Shown piece by piece: positions 33,321-44,136 of a DNA stretch of 64,000 nucleotides. The DNA comes from Streptomyces lateritius (GTDB lineage Bacteria; Actinomycetota; Actinomycetes; Streptomycetales; Streptomycetaceae). Both the position numbers and the translations under genes were made by a program. The notes beneath the pieces were generated by a model that was not told the DNA's origin, did no database searches, and saw nothing but the letters and a program-made list of their open reading frames with translations. The stretch spans positions 124,001 to 188,000 of the forward strand of contig NZ_BMTO01000002.1 of NCBI RefSeq assembly GCF_014649715.1, given 5' to 3'. Positions within the stretch are counted from its first letter, which is position 1, and each line of letters begins with the position of its first letter.

Positions 33321-33998
33321 CTAGTGTGCGGACGGCGGGGGTTCGGGGGCCAACGGTTTTCCGTGCGGCACCCCGTGCGCCAGCGGTCGGCAGGCCAGCC
33401 CGATCGCGAGCGAGATGGCGTGCCCCAGGTCCGTGTACGTATGACGTGTGCACAGCGGTACGGCGAAGAACGCCACGGCACCCGCCAGGTAGACCCACCG
33501 CCAGGGCCGGGAGATCCGGTACGTCAGGATTCCGGCCGCGGCCGCGAGGCCGTAGCTCACCCCGATGTCCACCACGTGCGCCATGCTGCGCGGCACGTCG
33601 TGGTCCTGGATCGCCTCCAGCACCACCCTCTGGCTGAGGAGCGTCGCCGCGATGTGCGCCGTGGCCACGGTGAGGAGCCACCGCAAGGTCCCGAGCCACC
33701 GCTCGACCGGGGCGTGGAAGAACTCGAAGAGCATCGCGTACAGCAGGAAGGCCGACGGGTTCTCGATCCAGAAGGCGCTGCCGAGCAGCGCCAGGACCGG
33801 ATGGTGCGCGAGCTGGTGCAGATTGCTGCTGTTGCGGTGCAGCAGATGGTGCGCGAGGCCGTCCGGGGAGAACGCGATCACGACGCTGGTGATCGCGATG
33901 ACGAGCAGCCAGACGTGCGTACCGGGTGACGAACACACCCACGACCTGATCGGTCGGGACGGTTCGCCACCCGGCGGCAGGGCTTCCGGAGTGGGCAC
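33321..33998 (-). CDS. Rhomboid-like integral membrane protein
   Basis: A 225-residue protein with about six membrane segments (VWLLVIAITSVVIAF, PVLALLGSAFWI, SAFLLYAMLFEFF, WLLTVATAHIAATLL, VVDIGVSYGLAAAAGILTY, WVYLAGAVAFFAVPL). The layout and the late His (HTYTDLGHAISLAIG) match rhomboid-like proteins of actinobacteria, but the usual GxSG serine motif is not clear: the corresponding segment reads VSYGLAAA. It may therefore be a pseudoprotease. The GTG at 33998 is the best start, with GGTGG about 12 bases upstream. The gene stands alone, convergent with serS-HAD. Confidence 0.75.
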   Translation of the reverse strand: MPTPEALPPGGEPSRPIRSWVCSSPGTHVWLLVIAITSVVIAFSPDGLAHHLLHRNSSNLHQLAHHPVLALLGSAFWIENPSAFLLYAMLFEFFHAPVERWLGTLRWLLTVATAHIAATLLSQRVVLEAIQDHDVPRSMAHVVDIGVSYGLAAAAGILTYRISRPWRWVYLAGAVAFFAVPLCTRHTYTDLGHAISLAIGLACRPLAHGVPHGKPLAPEPPPSAH

Positions 33999-34042
33999 CT
34001 TCCGTGCCTACCACCCGGAGGCGGGAGAAAGCTGAGACACCA

Positions 34043-35446
<1,404 letters not shown>

Positions 35447-35526
35447 GACTGACTCCCGAAGGTGGTGAGGGTTCGTGTCCGCGTACGGGCCCCACAGTAA
35501 TCCCGAGCCACCCGCAACAGCAGTTG

Positions 35527-35532
35527 TAGGAT
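35527..35532 (+). promoter_or_regulatory. Probable -10 box of the FadR-type regulator gene
   Basis: TAGGAT lies 30 bp before the ATG at 35562 within TTGTAGGATGACC. The longer sequence resembles half of a GntR-family operator, so the regulator may control its own promoter. Confidence 0.45.
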
Positions 35533-35561
35533 GACCGGGCAACCGGGCGAATGGAGTGGCG

Positions 35562-36239
35562 ATGGCACTGAAGGCGGCGGGGCGGACCTCGCTGGTGGAC
35601 TCGGTGGTCGAGCAGCTGCGGGCCCAGCTCACGGAGAGCGAGTGGGCGGTCGGCGACCGCATTCCGACCGAGCACGAGCTCGCCGAGCAGCTGGGCGTCG
35701 GCCGCAACACGGTCCGCGAGGCGGTGCGGGTCCTCGTCCACGCGGGGCTGCTGGAGTCCCGCCAGGGCAACGGCACTTTTGTCAGGTCGACGGCCGATCC
35801 GGCCGCCGTTCTGCGCGGGATGCGCCATGCGGGTGCCATGGACGTCCTGGAGCTGCGGGTGGCGCTGGAGGCGGAGGCGGCGCGTCTCGCGGCGGTGCGG
35901 AGGGACACCCGCGACCTGCTGCGGCTGCGGGCGGCCTTGGCGACCCTCCGGGAGGAGGGCGACCGCGACGCGGACGCGGACATGGCCTTTCACCTGGCCG
36001 TCGTCGAGGCCACGCACAACGCGGCCTTCGCCGAGGTGTACCGCTTCTTCTCCACCCAGGTGCACGAGGTGCTGGTGCGGGCGCTCGGCGACCGGGAGAT
36101 GCCGCCGGTCGACATCGACGCGCACGAAGCGCTGGTCGCGGCGATCGAGGCCGGGGATCCGGCGGGCGCGGAGGCGGGGGCTCGGGAGCTGCTGCGCCTG
36201 CCGATGGAGACGGTGGCCGCCTTGGACGCAGCCGGCTGA
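35562..36239 (+). CDS. FadR-subfamily GntR transcriptional regulator
   Basis: A 225-residue repressor-type protein. The winged helix-turn-helix is at about residues 10-75 ([41 protein letters not shown]), and the FCD ligand-binding domain at about 90-215 ([45 protein letters not shown]) with the His residues used for metal or acid binding in this group. GGAG 5 bases upstream decides for ATG 35562. The downstream MFS gene starts 89 bp later on the same strand and could be its target; the divergent lpdA is another candidate. Confidence 0.9.
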   Translation: MALKAAGRTSLVDSVVEQLRAQLTESEWAVGDRIPTEHELAEQLGVGRNTVREAVRVLVHAGLLESRQGNGTFVRSTADPAAVLRGMRHAGAMDVLELRVALEAEAARLAAVRRDTRDLLRLRAALATLREEGDRDADADMAFHLAVVEATHNAAFAEVYRFFSTQVHEVLVRALGDREMPPVDIDAHEALVAAIEAGDPAGAEAGARELLRLPMETVAALDAAG

Positions 36240-36327
36240 CCGTTCGGCCGCCGGCCGTCCGGCGCCCCGCTCATCCCTTGACCGCCCGCTGAACTCCCTT
36301 ACGTACAGAAGAGAAAGGCCGTTCGTC

Positions 36328-37585
36328 GTGCCCCGCCCGGAGATACCCGTGCTTCCCGATGCCGAGGCCGATGTCCGGCACTCGCCCCAAGAGGCCGCCG
36401 GGCGGCGGGCCTTGCTCGCCCACCCCGCCCTGCTGATGGTGGGGATCGTGCTGGCCTCGCTCAACATGCGGGCGGCGCTCGCGAGCGTGTCACCGCTGGT
36501 GGGCGAGATCGCGACGGCCTTCGGCCTGTCCTCGACGGCGAGTTCGCTGGTGACGTCCGTACCGGTGCTCTTCCTCGGGATCGGCGCGTTGGTGGCGCCC
36601 CGGCTGGGGCGGCGGTTCGGCGCCGAACCGGTGTTGTGCGCGGCGCTGGTACTGCTCGGGGCCGGCATCCTCGTTCGGATCGTGCCGTCGGTGTACGCGC
36701 TCTACGGCGGAGGCGTCCTGGTCGGCACGGCGATCGCCCTGCTCAACGTCCTCATGCCGGGTCTGATCAAGCGGGACTTCCCGGACCGGGCGGCCTCGAT
36801 GACCTCGGTCTACACGGGGGCGATGATCGCGGGTGCGACCGTGGTCGCGGCGGCGTCCGTGCCGCTGGAGCGTGCCTTCGGCGGCAGCTGGGAGGCGTCC
36901 TTGGGCTTCTGGTCGCTGCTGGCCGCCCTCGCGGCGCTGGCGTGGCTGCCGCAGGTGGTGATCGCGCGGGGTCGCACGGGCCGTGAAGCGGTACGGACCG
37001 TCCCGGCGCCCCGGGCCCGGAACGTCTGGCGCTCGGCGACGGCCTGGCAGGTGACCCTCTTCATGGGGCTGCAGTCGCTGTGGTCCTACGTCCTGATCGC
37101 CTGGATGCCGACCATCTTCACGGACCAGGGGATGAGCCGTTCCACGGCGGGCGTGATCTTCGCCTTCAACAACCTCATCCAGGTGGCAGGGGCCTTCGCC
37201 GTGCCGCTCCTCGCCTGCCGGATGCGGAGCCAGCGCCCCCTGGTCGTGCTCGTCACCTCGATGGTGGCGCTCGGGTACGCCGGGCTGCTGATCGTCCCCG
37301 TGCAGGGGGCCTGGCTGTGGTCCGCCGTCCTCGGCGTCGGCCAGGGCGGGGCGGTCGGCCTCGCCCTGACCCTGATCGTGCTGCGCAGCGGCGACGCGGT
37401 CACCGCCGCCCGGCTCCGGGATGGCCCAGACCGTCGGCTATCCGCTCGCCGCGGCAGGGCCGCTGGCCGCCGGCGCGGTGCACCAGGCGACCGGGTCCTG
37501 GACGGTGCCGATCGCGCTGGTGCTCGGCGTCTGCGTAGCGGCGCTGGGTGTCGGTCTGCTCGCGGCGAGGGACCGGAAGGTCTGA
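36328..37585 (+). pseudogene. MFS transporter (CynX/NimT-like), frameshifted near the C-terminus
   Basis: The frame from GTG 36328 (AAAGG 9 bases upstream) encodes the first ten or so membrane helices of a CynX/NimT-type transporter: VGIVLASLNMRAALASVSPLV, LVTSVPVLFLGIGAL, TSVYTGAMIAGATVVAAAS, MGLQSLWSYVLIAWMPTIF. At about 37420 the reading slips after VTAARL; the continuation MAQTVGYPLAAAGPLAAGAV to LLAARDRKV is in the next frame, ending at 37585. The junction CGGCTCCGGG fits loss of two bases from a CTCTCC run. If real, the last two helices are lost and the gene is dead. The family exports or imports small anions or drugs such as cyanate or nitroimidazole; substrate unknown. Confidence 0.75.
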
Positions 37586-37652
37586 GGCGGGCCCCGCCGA
37601 GGCAGGGCCCCGGCTGCATGGCCCCCCGTCCGAGGCGGCCCCCTCCGGCCGT

Positions 37653-37670
37653 CAGGCCCGATCGGGCCTG
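37653..37670. terminator. Perfect 18-bp palindrome between convergent genes
   Basis: CAGGCCCGATCGGGCCTG followed by CGTTT on the plus strand. It lies between the MFS gene and the convergent ABC operon and suits a bidirectional terminator. Confidence 0.6.
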
Positions 37671-37698
37671 CGTTTCCCGCCGCAGTCGCCGCCCGGGC

Positions 37699-38418
37699 CT
37701 ACTCCTCGCCCGCCAGCTTCAGCGACCGCAGCCTCTGGCCCGCGTACCAGGTCGCGGCGATCGTCACGCCGATCAGCAGCGCAAGTGCCGTCGACAGGCC
37801 GACCTCCGAGGTGACCAGGCCCTCGCCGCTGACCTTCTGGGCGACCGCCAGCGCCCACTGCTGCACGCTGAGCGTCTTGGCCCCCGAGATCAGGGAGCCG
37901 AAGAGCGCCTCCCACACCAGGGCGTAGACGAGGCCGATGACCACCGCGTGGCGGCTGACAGTGCCGAGCAGCAGGAAAAGCGCACTGTAGGCGATGGAGG
38001 CGACCAGTGCCGCGACGGTGTACGCCACCGCCACCTGCTGACCGTTGCCGTTGAGGATCATGCCGGCGAGGAACGTGGGGACGGCCGAGAAGACCATCGT
38101 CACGGCGATCGCCACGATCAGCTTGGTGAAGATGATCGTCGGCCGCTTCACCGGCTTGGACAGCAGGTAGACGATCGAACCGTCGTCGATCTCCGGGCCG
38201 ATCGCGCCCGTTCCGGCGATCACACCGATCAGCGGCACCATCGTGGCGAGCGCGAAGCCGCCGAGCACGTCGGCCGCGATCTGGTCGTCCGCGCCGTTGA
38301 AGGCCCGTACCGCCGCGGCGATCAGGAGCAGCAGAGCGGGGAGTGCGAAGAGGATCAGCGCCCGCCGGCGGCCGAGCAGGGCCCGGTAGGTGAGCCGGGC
38401 GACTGTGGGGTTGTACAT
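37699..38418 (-). CDS. ABC-2 type permease, last gene of a four-gene ABC operon
   Basis: A 239-residue membrane protein with six hydrophobic segments (ALILFALPALLLLIAAAV, FALATMVPLIGVIAG, LIVAIAVTMVFSAVPTFLAG, ALVASIAYSALFLLLG, AVVIGLVYALVWEALFG, ALALLIGVTIAATWYA). The EIDDGSIVYLLSKPVKR segment after helix 2 is typical of ABC-2 permeases of the drug/lipid export class. It starts 14 bp after the ATPase gene upstream and most likely works with it. Substrate unknown. Confidence 0.88.
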   Translation of the reverse strand: MYNPTVARLTYRALLGRRRALILFALPALLLLIAAAVRAFNGADDQIAADVLGGFALATMVPLIGVIAGTGAIGPEIDDGSIVYLLSKPVKRPTIIFTKLIVAIAVTMVFSAVPTFLAGMILNGNGQQVAVAYTVAALVASIAYSALFLLLGTVSRHAVVIGLVYALVWEALFGSLISGAKTLSVQQWALAVAQKVSGEGLVTSEVGLSTALALLIGVTIAATWYAGQRLRSLKLAGEE

Positions 38419-38432
38419 CGGTCAGGCTCCTT

Positions 38433-39344
38433 TCAGGCCGCTACGAGATACGAGAAGACCGATTCGAGGGACTCGTCCGAGGGCGAGACCGTCAGCAGGC
38501 GGATGCCCTGTGCCCGGGCGACCTGGGGCAGCAGCTCGGTGAAGCGCCCGAAGTCGACGGCCTGGACGCGCAGCGCGCCCTCCGCCAGATCGACCTCGAT
38601 ACCGGCCGTGGACGGGTCGGCGATGAGCGCGGCGGCCAGCGCACGGTCGTCGCTGGACCGTACGAGATAGCGGTGCGGCCGGTCGGTCATGAGCCGGCGG
38701 ATCTTGCGGAAGTCGCCGGAGGCGGCGTGCCGTCCGGCCACGATCACCTCGATGTGCGAGGCGAGCTGCTCGACCTCCTCCAGGATGTGCGAGGAGAACA
38801 GCACGGTGCGGCCCGCTGATCCCATCCGGCGCAGCAGGTCCATCAACTGCATGCGCTGGCGCGGGTCCATGCCGTTGAACGGCTCGTCGAGCAGGAGCAC
38901 GGACGGCTGGTGGACGAGGGCCGAGGCCATCTTCACGCGCTGCCGCATGCCCTTGCTGTACGTGGCGATCTTCCGGTCCTGCGCGTACTCCATCTCGACC
39001 GTGGCGAGCGCGTGCTGGGCCTCCTTGGCGCCGAGCCCGTGCAGCTCGGCGTTGGCCAGGACGAATTCGCGGCCGGTGAGGAAGTCGTACATCGCTTCCC
39101 GTTCGGGCACGACGCCGATCTGCCGGTAGACGGACTCGTTGCGCCAGATCGGCTGCCCGTCGAGGGTGACCGCCCCGGTGGAGGGGGCGAGGAAGCCGCC
39201 CATCATGTTGATGAGGGTGGACTTCCCGGCGCCGTTGGGGCCGAGGAGGCCGGTCACACCGGGGCCGATCGTCATGGTGACGTCGTTGACGGCCACGACG
39301 TTGCCGAACCACCGCGAGGTGTGGTCGATGTTGATCGTGGTCAC
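38433..39344 (-). CDS. ABC transporter ATPase, second pair of the operon
   Basis: A 303-residue ATPase: Walker A GPNGAGKST (about residues 36-44), signature YSKGMRQRVKMA, Walker B VLLLDEPFNGMD and switch His in LFSSHILEEVEQL. A C-terminal accessory region (about 225-300) is as in CcmA/DrrA-type exporters. It overlaps the permease gene upstream by 4 bases (GTGA) and is followed by its own permease. The GTG at 39344 gives the N-terminus TTINIDHTSRWFGNVVAV. Confidence 0.92.
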   Translation of the reverse strand: MTTINIDHTSRWFGNVVAVNDVTMTIGPGVTGLLGPNGAGKSTLINMMGGFLAPSTGAVTLDGQPIWRNESVYRQIGVVPEREAMYDFLTGREFVLANAELHGLGAKEAQHALATVEMEYAQDRKIATYSKGMRQRVKMASALVHQPSVLLLDEPFNGMDPRQRMQLMDLLRRMGSAGRTVLFSSHILEEVEQLASHIEVIVAGRHAASGDFRKIRRLMTDRPHRYLVRSSDDRALAAALIADPSTAGIEVDLAEGALRVQAVDFGRFTELLPQVARAQGIRLLTVSPSDESLESVFSYLVAA

Positions 39345-40243
39345 AGTCCGACCTTTCGGTAGCGGCGCATCAGGACGCCGTAGGAGCCGGCGATGAGCGC
39401 GAGGACGACCAGCACGTAGACCGCGCCGGCTCCGGCCCCCGGAGCGGCGGCCGCGCCGCCGGGGAACGCGGTCGGCGCTCCGAGGAAGGCTGTCTGCACG
39501 CCGTCGATGAGGGTGACCGGCGAGAACAGGCCCATCCACTTGATGGCATCGACGTTGTCCGTGCCGTAGGCGATGCCCTGCAGGGTGGAGACCGCGCCGT
39601 ACGAGATCACCATCACGGCGATCACGGCGGCGACGCCGAAGCCGCGCCGCGGCGTGAGCGCCGCCATGACCAGGCCGATGCCTCCGAAGAGCAGCGAGAG
39701 CAGGGCCACGGAGACGAGCCCCTGGCCGAAGAGCTTGCTCTGGGTGGCGAAGTCGAGCTTGGCGAGCAGTGAACCGATGAAGAGGATCAGCAGCGGGGCG
39801 GCGGTGAGGATGAAGAGCGCCGAGGCCATGGCGCCGTACTTGGCGAGGACGTAGTCCACGCGGTCGATCGGCCGCGAGAAATACAGCGGCACGGTCCTGA
39901 AGCGGAGGTCGCGGGAGACGGACTGAGGTGCCTGGGCCGCCAGGTAGATGGCGATGACGAGCTGGAGGTAGATCGCGTACTGCGTGTACTCGATCGCGAG
40001 CTTGGGCGCCTTGGTCACGACCGCCACCGCGACGATGATCAGCGCGGGAACGCACATCACCGCGAAGAGGATCATCGGCAGCACCTTGGACTTGGCGCTG
40101 CGGCCGAGTCCGTACGCGCCGCGCAGCGACTGGGAGAACAGCGCCCGGCGCGCGTACGCACGGCCGAGGCGCGGCCCGTCGTAGTTGCGGTACCCGATGT
40201 TGTGGATCCGGGTGGTCTCGGGGGTCTGGGCCGGTGAGCTCAT
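39341..40243 (-). CDS. ABC-2 type permease, first pair of the operon
   Basis: A 300-residue membrane protein with a long cytosolic N-terminus (RIHNIGYRNYDGPRLGRAYARR) and six hydrophobic segments. The SVSRDLRFRTVPLYFSRPIDR loop is the typical first cytosolic loop of this permease type. A Gly/Ala-rich extracellular loop (PTAFPGGAAAAPGAGAGA) precedes the last helix. It overlaps both neighbouring ATPase genes by 4 bases, so one ATPase on each side is encoded within a single coupled transcript. Confidence 0.9.
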   Translation of the reverse strand: MSSPAQTPETTRIHNIGYRNYDGPRLGRAYARRALFSQSLRGAYGLGRSAKSKVLPMILFAVMCVPALIIVAVAVVTKAPKLAIEYTQYAIYLQLVIAIYLAAQAPQSVSRDLRFRTVPLYFSRPIDRVDYVLAKYGAMASALFILTAAPLLILFIGSLLAKLDFATQSKLFGQGLVSVALLSLLFGGIGLVMAALTPRRGFGVAAVIAVMVISYGAVSTLQGIAYGTDNVDAIKWMGLFSPVTLIDGVQTAFLGAPTAFPGGAAAAPGAGAGAVYVLVVLALIAGSYGVLMRRYRKVGL

Positions 40244-41211
40244 CGCGTCGGCACCTCCTGCTGTTCCTGGGAGCCCTCGGCGCGGAAGACCTCGGCGATG
40301 TGGTGGCGGCGCTGCTCCATGCGGACGAGACCGAGGCCGAGGTCGGCGACGGTGTCGCGGACGAGGTCGTACGTCTCCTCGCCGGCGGCCTCCACCAGGA
40401 GGATGTGGCCCGCGCCGGGCAGCCCGTCCTCGACACCCTCGTGCAGGGTGACCCCGGCGGCGGCGAGGGCCGCGCGCAGCGTCGCCGTGCCGTCGGGATG
40501 GGTGTCGGAGTCGGTGACCTCGACCGCGAGGGTCGTGGTGATCTGGGTGAAGTCGCTGGTGGAGCTGGAGCGCAGCAGCCGCCCGCCGTCGATGACGACG
40601 ACGTGGTCGCAGGTGCGCTCCAGCTCGCCGAGCAGGTGGGAGGTCACCAGGACCGAGATGCCGAATTCCGTCCACACCCGGCGGATCAGGCCGAGCATCT
40701 CGTCGCGGCCGACCGGGTCGAGGCCGTTGGTCGGCTCGTCGAGAAGCACCAGCTGCGGGTCGTGGACCAGGGCCTGGGCCAGCTTCACCCGCTGCTTCAT
40801 GCCGGTGGAGTAGCCGCCGATGGGGCGGTACCGCTCCTCGTACAGACCGACGTGGCGCAGCGTGTCGGCCGTCCGCTCGCGGGCGGCCGTGGCGGGAAGG
40901 CCCGACATCCGCGCCATGTGGACGACGAACTCGGTCGCCGAGACGTCCGGCGGGAGGCAGTCGTGCTCGGGCATGTATCCGACCCGCTCACGGATCTGGG
41001 CGCCGGATGTGGCGACGTCCAGGCCGAGCACTTCGGCCCGGCCCTCCGTGGCGGGGGACAGCCCGAGCAGGATTTTGATCATCGTGGACTTACCGGCTCC
41101 GTTGGCACCCACCAGTCCGGTCACACCGGGCCCGATGTCCAGGGAGAGCCGGTCGAGAGCGGTCACCCGGGGGAACCGCTTGCTGAGGCTTTCGGTGGCG
41201 ATCACAGTCAC
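40240..41211 (-). CDS. ABC transporter ATPase, first gene of the operon
   Basis: A 323-residue ATPase: Walker A GANGAGKST, signature YSTGMKQRVKLA, Walker B LVLLDEPTNGLD and switch His in LVTSHLLGELE. The C-terminal part (about 220-320) resembles DrrA-like exporters. GTG 41211 was chosen over GTG 41205 because it gives VTVIATESLSKRF, the longer conserved N-terminus; no strong ribosome site helps. It begins the four-gene unit whose promoter should lie in 41212-41445, a divergent region shared with the M24 peptidase gene. Confidence 0.9.
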   Translation of the reverse strand: MTVIATESLSKRFPRVTALDRLSLDIGPGVTGLVGANGAGKSTMIKILLGLSPATEGRAEVLGLDVATSGAQIRERVGYMPEHDCLPPDVSATEFVVHMARMSGLPATAARERTADTLRHVGLYEERYRPIGGYSTGMKQRVKLAQALVHDPQLVLLDEPTNGLDPVGRDEMLGLIRRVWTEFGISVLVTSHLLGELERTCDHVVVIDGGRLLRSSSTSDFTQITTTLAVEVTDSDTHPDGTATLRAALAAAGVTLHEGVEDGLPGAGHILLVEAAGEETYDLVRDTVADLGLGLVRMEQRRHHIAEVFRAEGSQEQQEVPTR

Positions 41212-41445
41212 GATTCGACGGTAGTGGCGCACACCACAGCAGTCGTCAGCCCAACGGCTCGATCCGTATCCGACTCCAGGCGTACGAACCCGTAGGGGAG
41301 TCGAGACCAAAGTCGTTCGCCGCCGCCGTTTTCCACAGGCATGCGCGCGACCCTTGACGCAGCCGTCGATCATTGTCACATTCATCAGTGTCACGTTACG
41401 GACACGTAGCGCACGCGTACGCTCACATCGGACGGGCGGGGTGGC

Positions 41446-42309
41446 ATGGCCTCAGCAATGACGAAGGCCTCGGCAGTGACGGGCGGACCGGCCGCGGACC
41501 TGCGGGGGTTCAGGGAAGTGCAGCGCCTCTCCTACGAGTGCGCGGAAGCGGTCGCGGCGCAGCTCAAGCCGGGGGTGACCGAGCGCGAGGCCGCGAAGAT
41601 GCAGCGGGACTGGCTGTACGAACGCGGGGTGCGGGACTGGTTCCACCGGCCCTTCGCCTGGTTCGGCGACCGCACGGCCTTCGTGGACTTCAAGATCCCG
41701 CTCCAGTTCTTCCCCACGAACCGGCGCCTGGAGGCGGGGATGCCGTTCATCCTCGACATGGCCCCGGTGTACAAGGGCTACACCTCGGACATCGGCTACT
41801 CCGGATGCCTGGGCCTCGACCCCCTGCACGACAAACTGCTCGCCGATCTCAGGGCGCACCGCGAGCTGATTCTGAGCCAGGTGCGCGAGCGCCGCTCGCT
41901 GCGGGAGATCTACGAGGACGTGGACCGGCTCATGGTCCGCCAGGGATACGCCAACCGGCACCGCGCGTATCCCTTCGGCGTGATCGCCCACAAGATCGAC
42001 CGGGTCAGGGAGCGGCGCTGGTCGCCGACGCTCTTCGGCTTCGGCACCCAGTCGCTGAAGGGGCTGGCGAGCGACGCCGTGCACGGCCACCGCGACGGCT
42101 GGTCGCCGCTCTGGTCGCCGTACAAGTTCTCCGACCACCCGCCGCGGCCGGGGCTGTGGGCCGTCGAGCCGCACCTCGGATTCCGGGGGACGGGCGCGAA
42201 GTTCGAGGAGATCCTCGTCGTCACCGACTCGAAGGACCCCGAGCAGAGCGCGTTCTGGCTGGACGACGATCTGCCGCACGTGCGGCGCTGGAACGAGAGG
42301 GACGTGTGA
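41446..42309 (+). CDS. M24-family metallopeptidase
   Basis: A 287-residue pita-bread-fold protein of the methionine aminopeptidase/creatinase superfamily. Metal-ligand candidates are in place: two Asp in FILDMAPVYKGYTSDIGY, His in YPFGVIAHKID, Glu in WAVEPHLGF and Glu in KFEEILVVTD. The middle part carries a large insert (ERRWSPTLFGFGTQSLKGLAS). The substrate could be a peptide or a C-N bond as in creatinase. The stop overlaps the start of the hydrolase-reductase gene (TGATG), so the two proteins are probably made together and act in one pathway. Confidence 0.88.
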   Translation: MASAMTKASAVTGGPAADLRGFREVQRLSYECAEAVAAQLKPGVTEREAAKMQRDWLYERGVRDWFHRPFAWFGDRTAFVDFKIPLQFFPTNRRLEAGMPFILDMAPVYKGYTSDIGYSGCLGLDPLHDKLLADLRAHRELILSQVRERRSLREIYEDVDRLMVRQGYANRHRAYPFGVIAHKIDRVRERRWSPTLFGFGTQSLKGLASDAVHGHRDGWSPLWSPYKFSDHPPRPGLWAVEPHLGFRGTGAKFEEILVVTDSKDPEQSAFWLDDDLPHVRRWNERDV

Positions 42310-44087
42310 TGGCGGGGCTGAAGGGGGCGCGGGAGCGCTGGGTCCGTACGGGCGGGATCGAGCTGTGCGTGGCCGAGCTGGGTGACGAGAGCCGGCCGAC
42401 CGTCCTGCTGGTGCACGGCTACCCGGACTCCAAGGAGGTCTGGTCGGAGGTCGCGCACCGGCTCGCCGAGCGGTTCCACGTGGTGCTGTACGACGTCCGG
42501 GGCCACGGCCGCTCCACGGCGCCGACCCCGCTGCGCGGCGGTTTCACCCTGGAGAAACTGACCGACGACTTCCTGGCCGTGGCGGACGCGGTCTCCCCCG
42601 GCCGGCCCGTCCATCTCGTCGGCCACGACTGGGGTTCGGTGCAGTCGTGGGAGTTCGTGACCGTTCCGCGCACGGAGGGCCGGATCGCCTCCTTCACGTC
42701 GATGTCCGGCCCGTCCCTCGACCACTTCGGGCACTGGATCAAGCAGCGCATGGCCCGGCCCACCCCGCGCCGGATCGGCCAGCTCCTCGGCCAGGGCGCC
42801 AAGTCCTGGTACGTGTACCTGCTGCACACGCCCCTGCTGCCCGAGCTCGCCTGGCGCGGCCCGCTCGGCAGGCGGTGGCCGAAGATCCTCCAGCGGGTCG
42901 AGAAGGTCCCGGCCGGCGACTATCCGACGGCGTCCCTGCCCGGCGACGCGGCGCACGGCGCCTGGCTCTACCGGGACAACGTCCGCGCACGGCTCAGCCG
43001 CCCCCGCGCCGACGCGTACGCGCACGCGCCGGTGCAGCTGATCACGCCGACCGGCGACGTCTTCCTCTCCGAGCGGCTCTATGACGACCTCGGGGCCTGG
43101 GTGCCGGACCTCACCCGCCGCTCCCTGCCGGCCAAGCACTGGGTTCCGCGCACCAGGCCCGACCAGCTCGCCGCCTGGATCGGCGAGTTCGTCGGGGCGA
43201 ACGAGGACCGGTCCACCAAGGCTCCGAAAACGACGGCGAAGAGCGGCGTGCGACCGGAGTACGCGGAGCGGTTCGGCGGCCAGCTGGTCCTGGTGACCGG
43301 CGCGGCCAGCGGCATCGGCCGGGCCACCGCCTTCGCGTTCGCCGAGGCGGGTGCGCGGATCGTCGCCGTCGACCGGAACGGCGAGGGCGCGGCCCGGACG
43401 GCCGAGATGTCCCGGCTCATCGGCGCCCCCGCCGCCTGGGGGGAGACCGTCGACGTCAGCGACGAGCAGGCCATGGAGAAGCTCGCGGCGAAGGTGGCGA
43501 GCGACTACGGAACGGTCGACGTCCTCGTCAACAACGCGGGCATCGGCCTGAGCGGCTCGTTCTTCGCAACGACGAGCGAGGAGTGGAAGAAGGTCCTCGA
43601 CGTCAATCTCTGGGGCGTCATCCACGGCTGCCGGATCTTCGGCGGCCAGATGGCCGAGCGCGGGCAGGGCGGCCACATCGTCAACACCGCCTCGGCGGCG
43701 GCGTTCCAGCCCTCCCGCGCCCTGCCCGCGTACAGCACGTCCAAGGCGGCCGTGCTGATGCTGAGCGAGTGCCTCCGCGCCGAGCTGGCCGGTCAGGGCA
43801 TCGGCGTCTCGGCGATCTGCCCCGGCATCGTGAACACCGCCATCACCGCGACGGCCCGGTTCGCCGGTGTCGGCGAGGAGGAGCAGAAGCGCCGGCAGCA
43901 GAAGGCATCCCGGCTCTACGGTCTGCGCAACTATCCTCCGGAGAAGGTCGCGGACGCGATCCTGCGCGCGGTGGTCCGCAACGAGGCCGTCGTCCCGGTC
44001 ACCCCCGAGGCGCGCGGTGCCCACTTCATGTCACGCTTCGCCCCCAGGGCCCTGCGCGCGATAGCGCGCCTGGAGCCGCCGGCGTGA
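42309..44087 (+). CDS. Alpha/beta-hydrolase - short-chain dehydrogenase fusion (EphD-like)
   Basis: A 592-residue two-domain enzyme. Residues about 10-300 form an alpha/beta hydrolase of the epoxide hydrolase type: oxyanion HGYPDSKEVW, nucleophile elbow VGHDWGSVQSW with Asp, and a C-terminal His in LPAKHWVPR. Residues about 320-590 form a classical SDR: TGAASGIGRATAFAF cofactor motif, NNAGIG, catalytic Ser in NTASAAAF and YSTSK. The same fusion is known as EphD in Mycobacterium tuberculosis, where it acts on oxidised fatty or mycolic acids. It starts at ATG 42309 within the stop of the M24 gene. Confidence 0.93.
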   Translation: MAGLKGARERWVRTGGIELCVAELGDESRPTVLLVHGYPDSKEVWSEVAHRLAERFHVVLYDVRGHGRSTAPTPLRGGFTLEKLTDDFLAVADAVSPGRPVHLVGHDWGSVQSWEFVTVPRTEGRIASFTSMSGPSLDHFGHWIKQRMARPTPRRIGQLLGQGAKSWYVYLLHTPLLPELAWRGPLGRRWPKILQRVEKVPAGDYPTASLPGDAAHGAWLYRDNVRARLSRPRADAYAHAPVQLITPTGDVFLSERLYDDLGAWVPDLTRRSLPAKHWVPRTRPDQLAAWIGEFVGANEDRSTKAPKTTAKSGVRPEYAERFGGQLVLVTGAASGIGRATAFAFAEAGARIVAVDRNGEGAARTAEMSRLIGAPAAWGETVDVSDEQAMEKLAAKVASDYGTVDVLVNNAGIGLSGSFFATTSEEWKKVLDVNLWGVIHGCRIFGGQMAERGQGGHIVNTASAAAFQPSRALPAYSTSKAAVLMLSECLRAELAGQGIGVSAICPGIVNTAITATARFAGVGEEEQKRRQQKASRLYGLRNYPPEKVADAILRAVVRNEAVVPVTPEARGAHFMSRFAPRALRAIARLEPPA

Positions 44088-44136
44088 TCGAGCGGAGCCA
44101 CGCCGGGCGCGCCTGAGGCGGGCGGACGGACAGGCG

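Noticed and set aside
35779..38670. A 963-codon frame spanning the regulator, transporter and ABC genes
   Set aside because: It contains the true transporter only between 36328 and about 37420; the rest is shadow sequence. The break at 37420 is treated as a frameshift.
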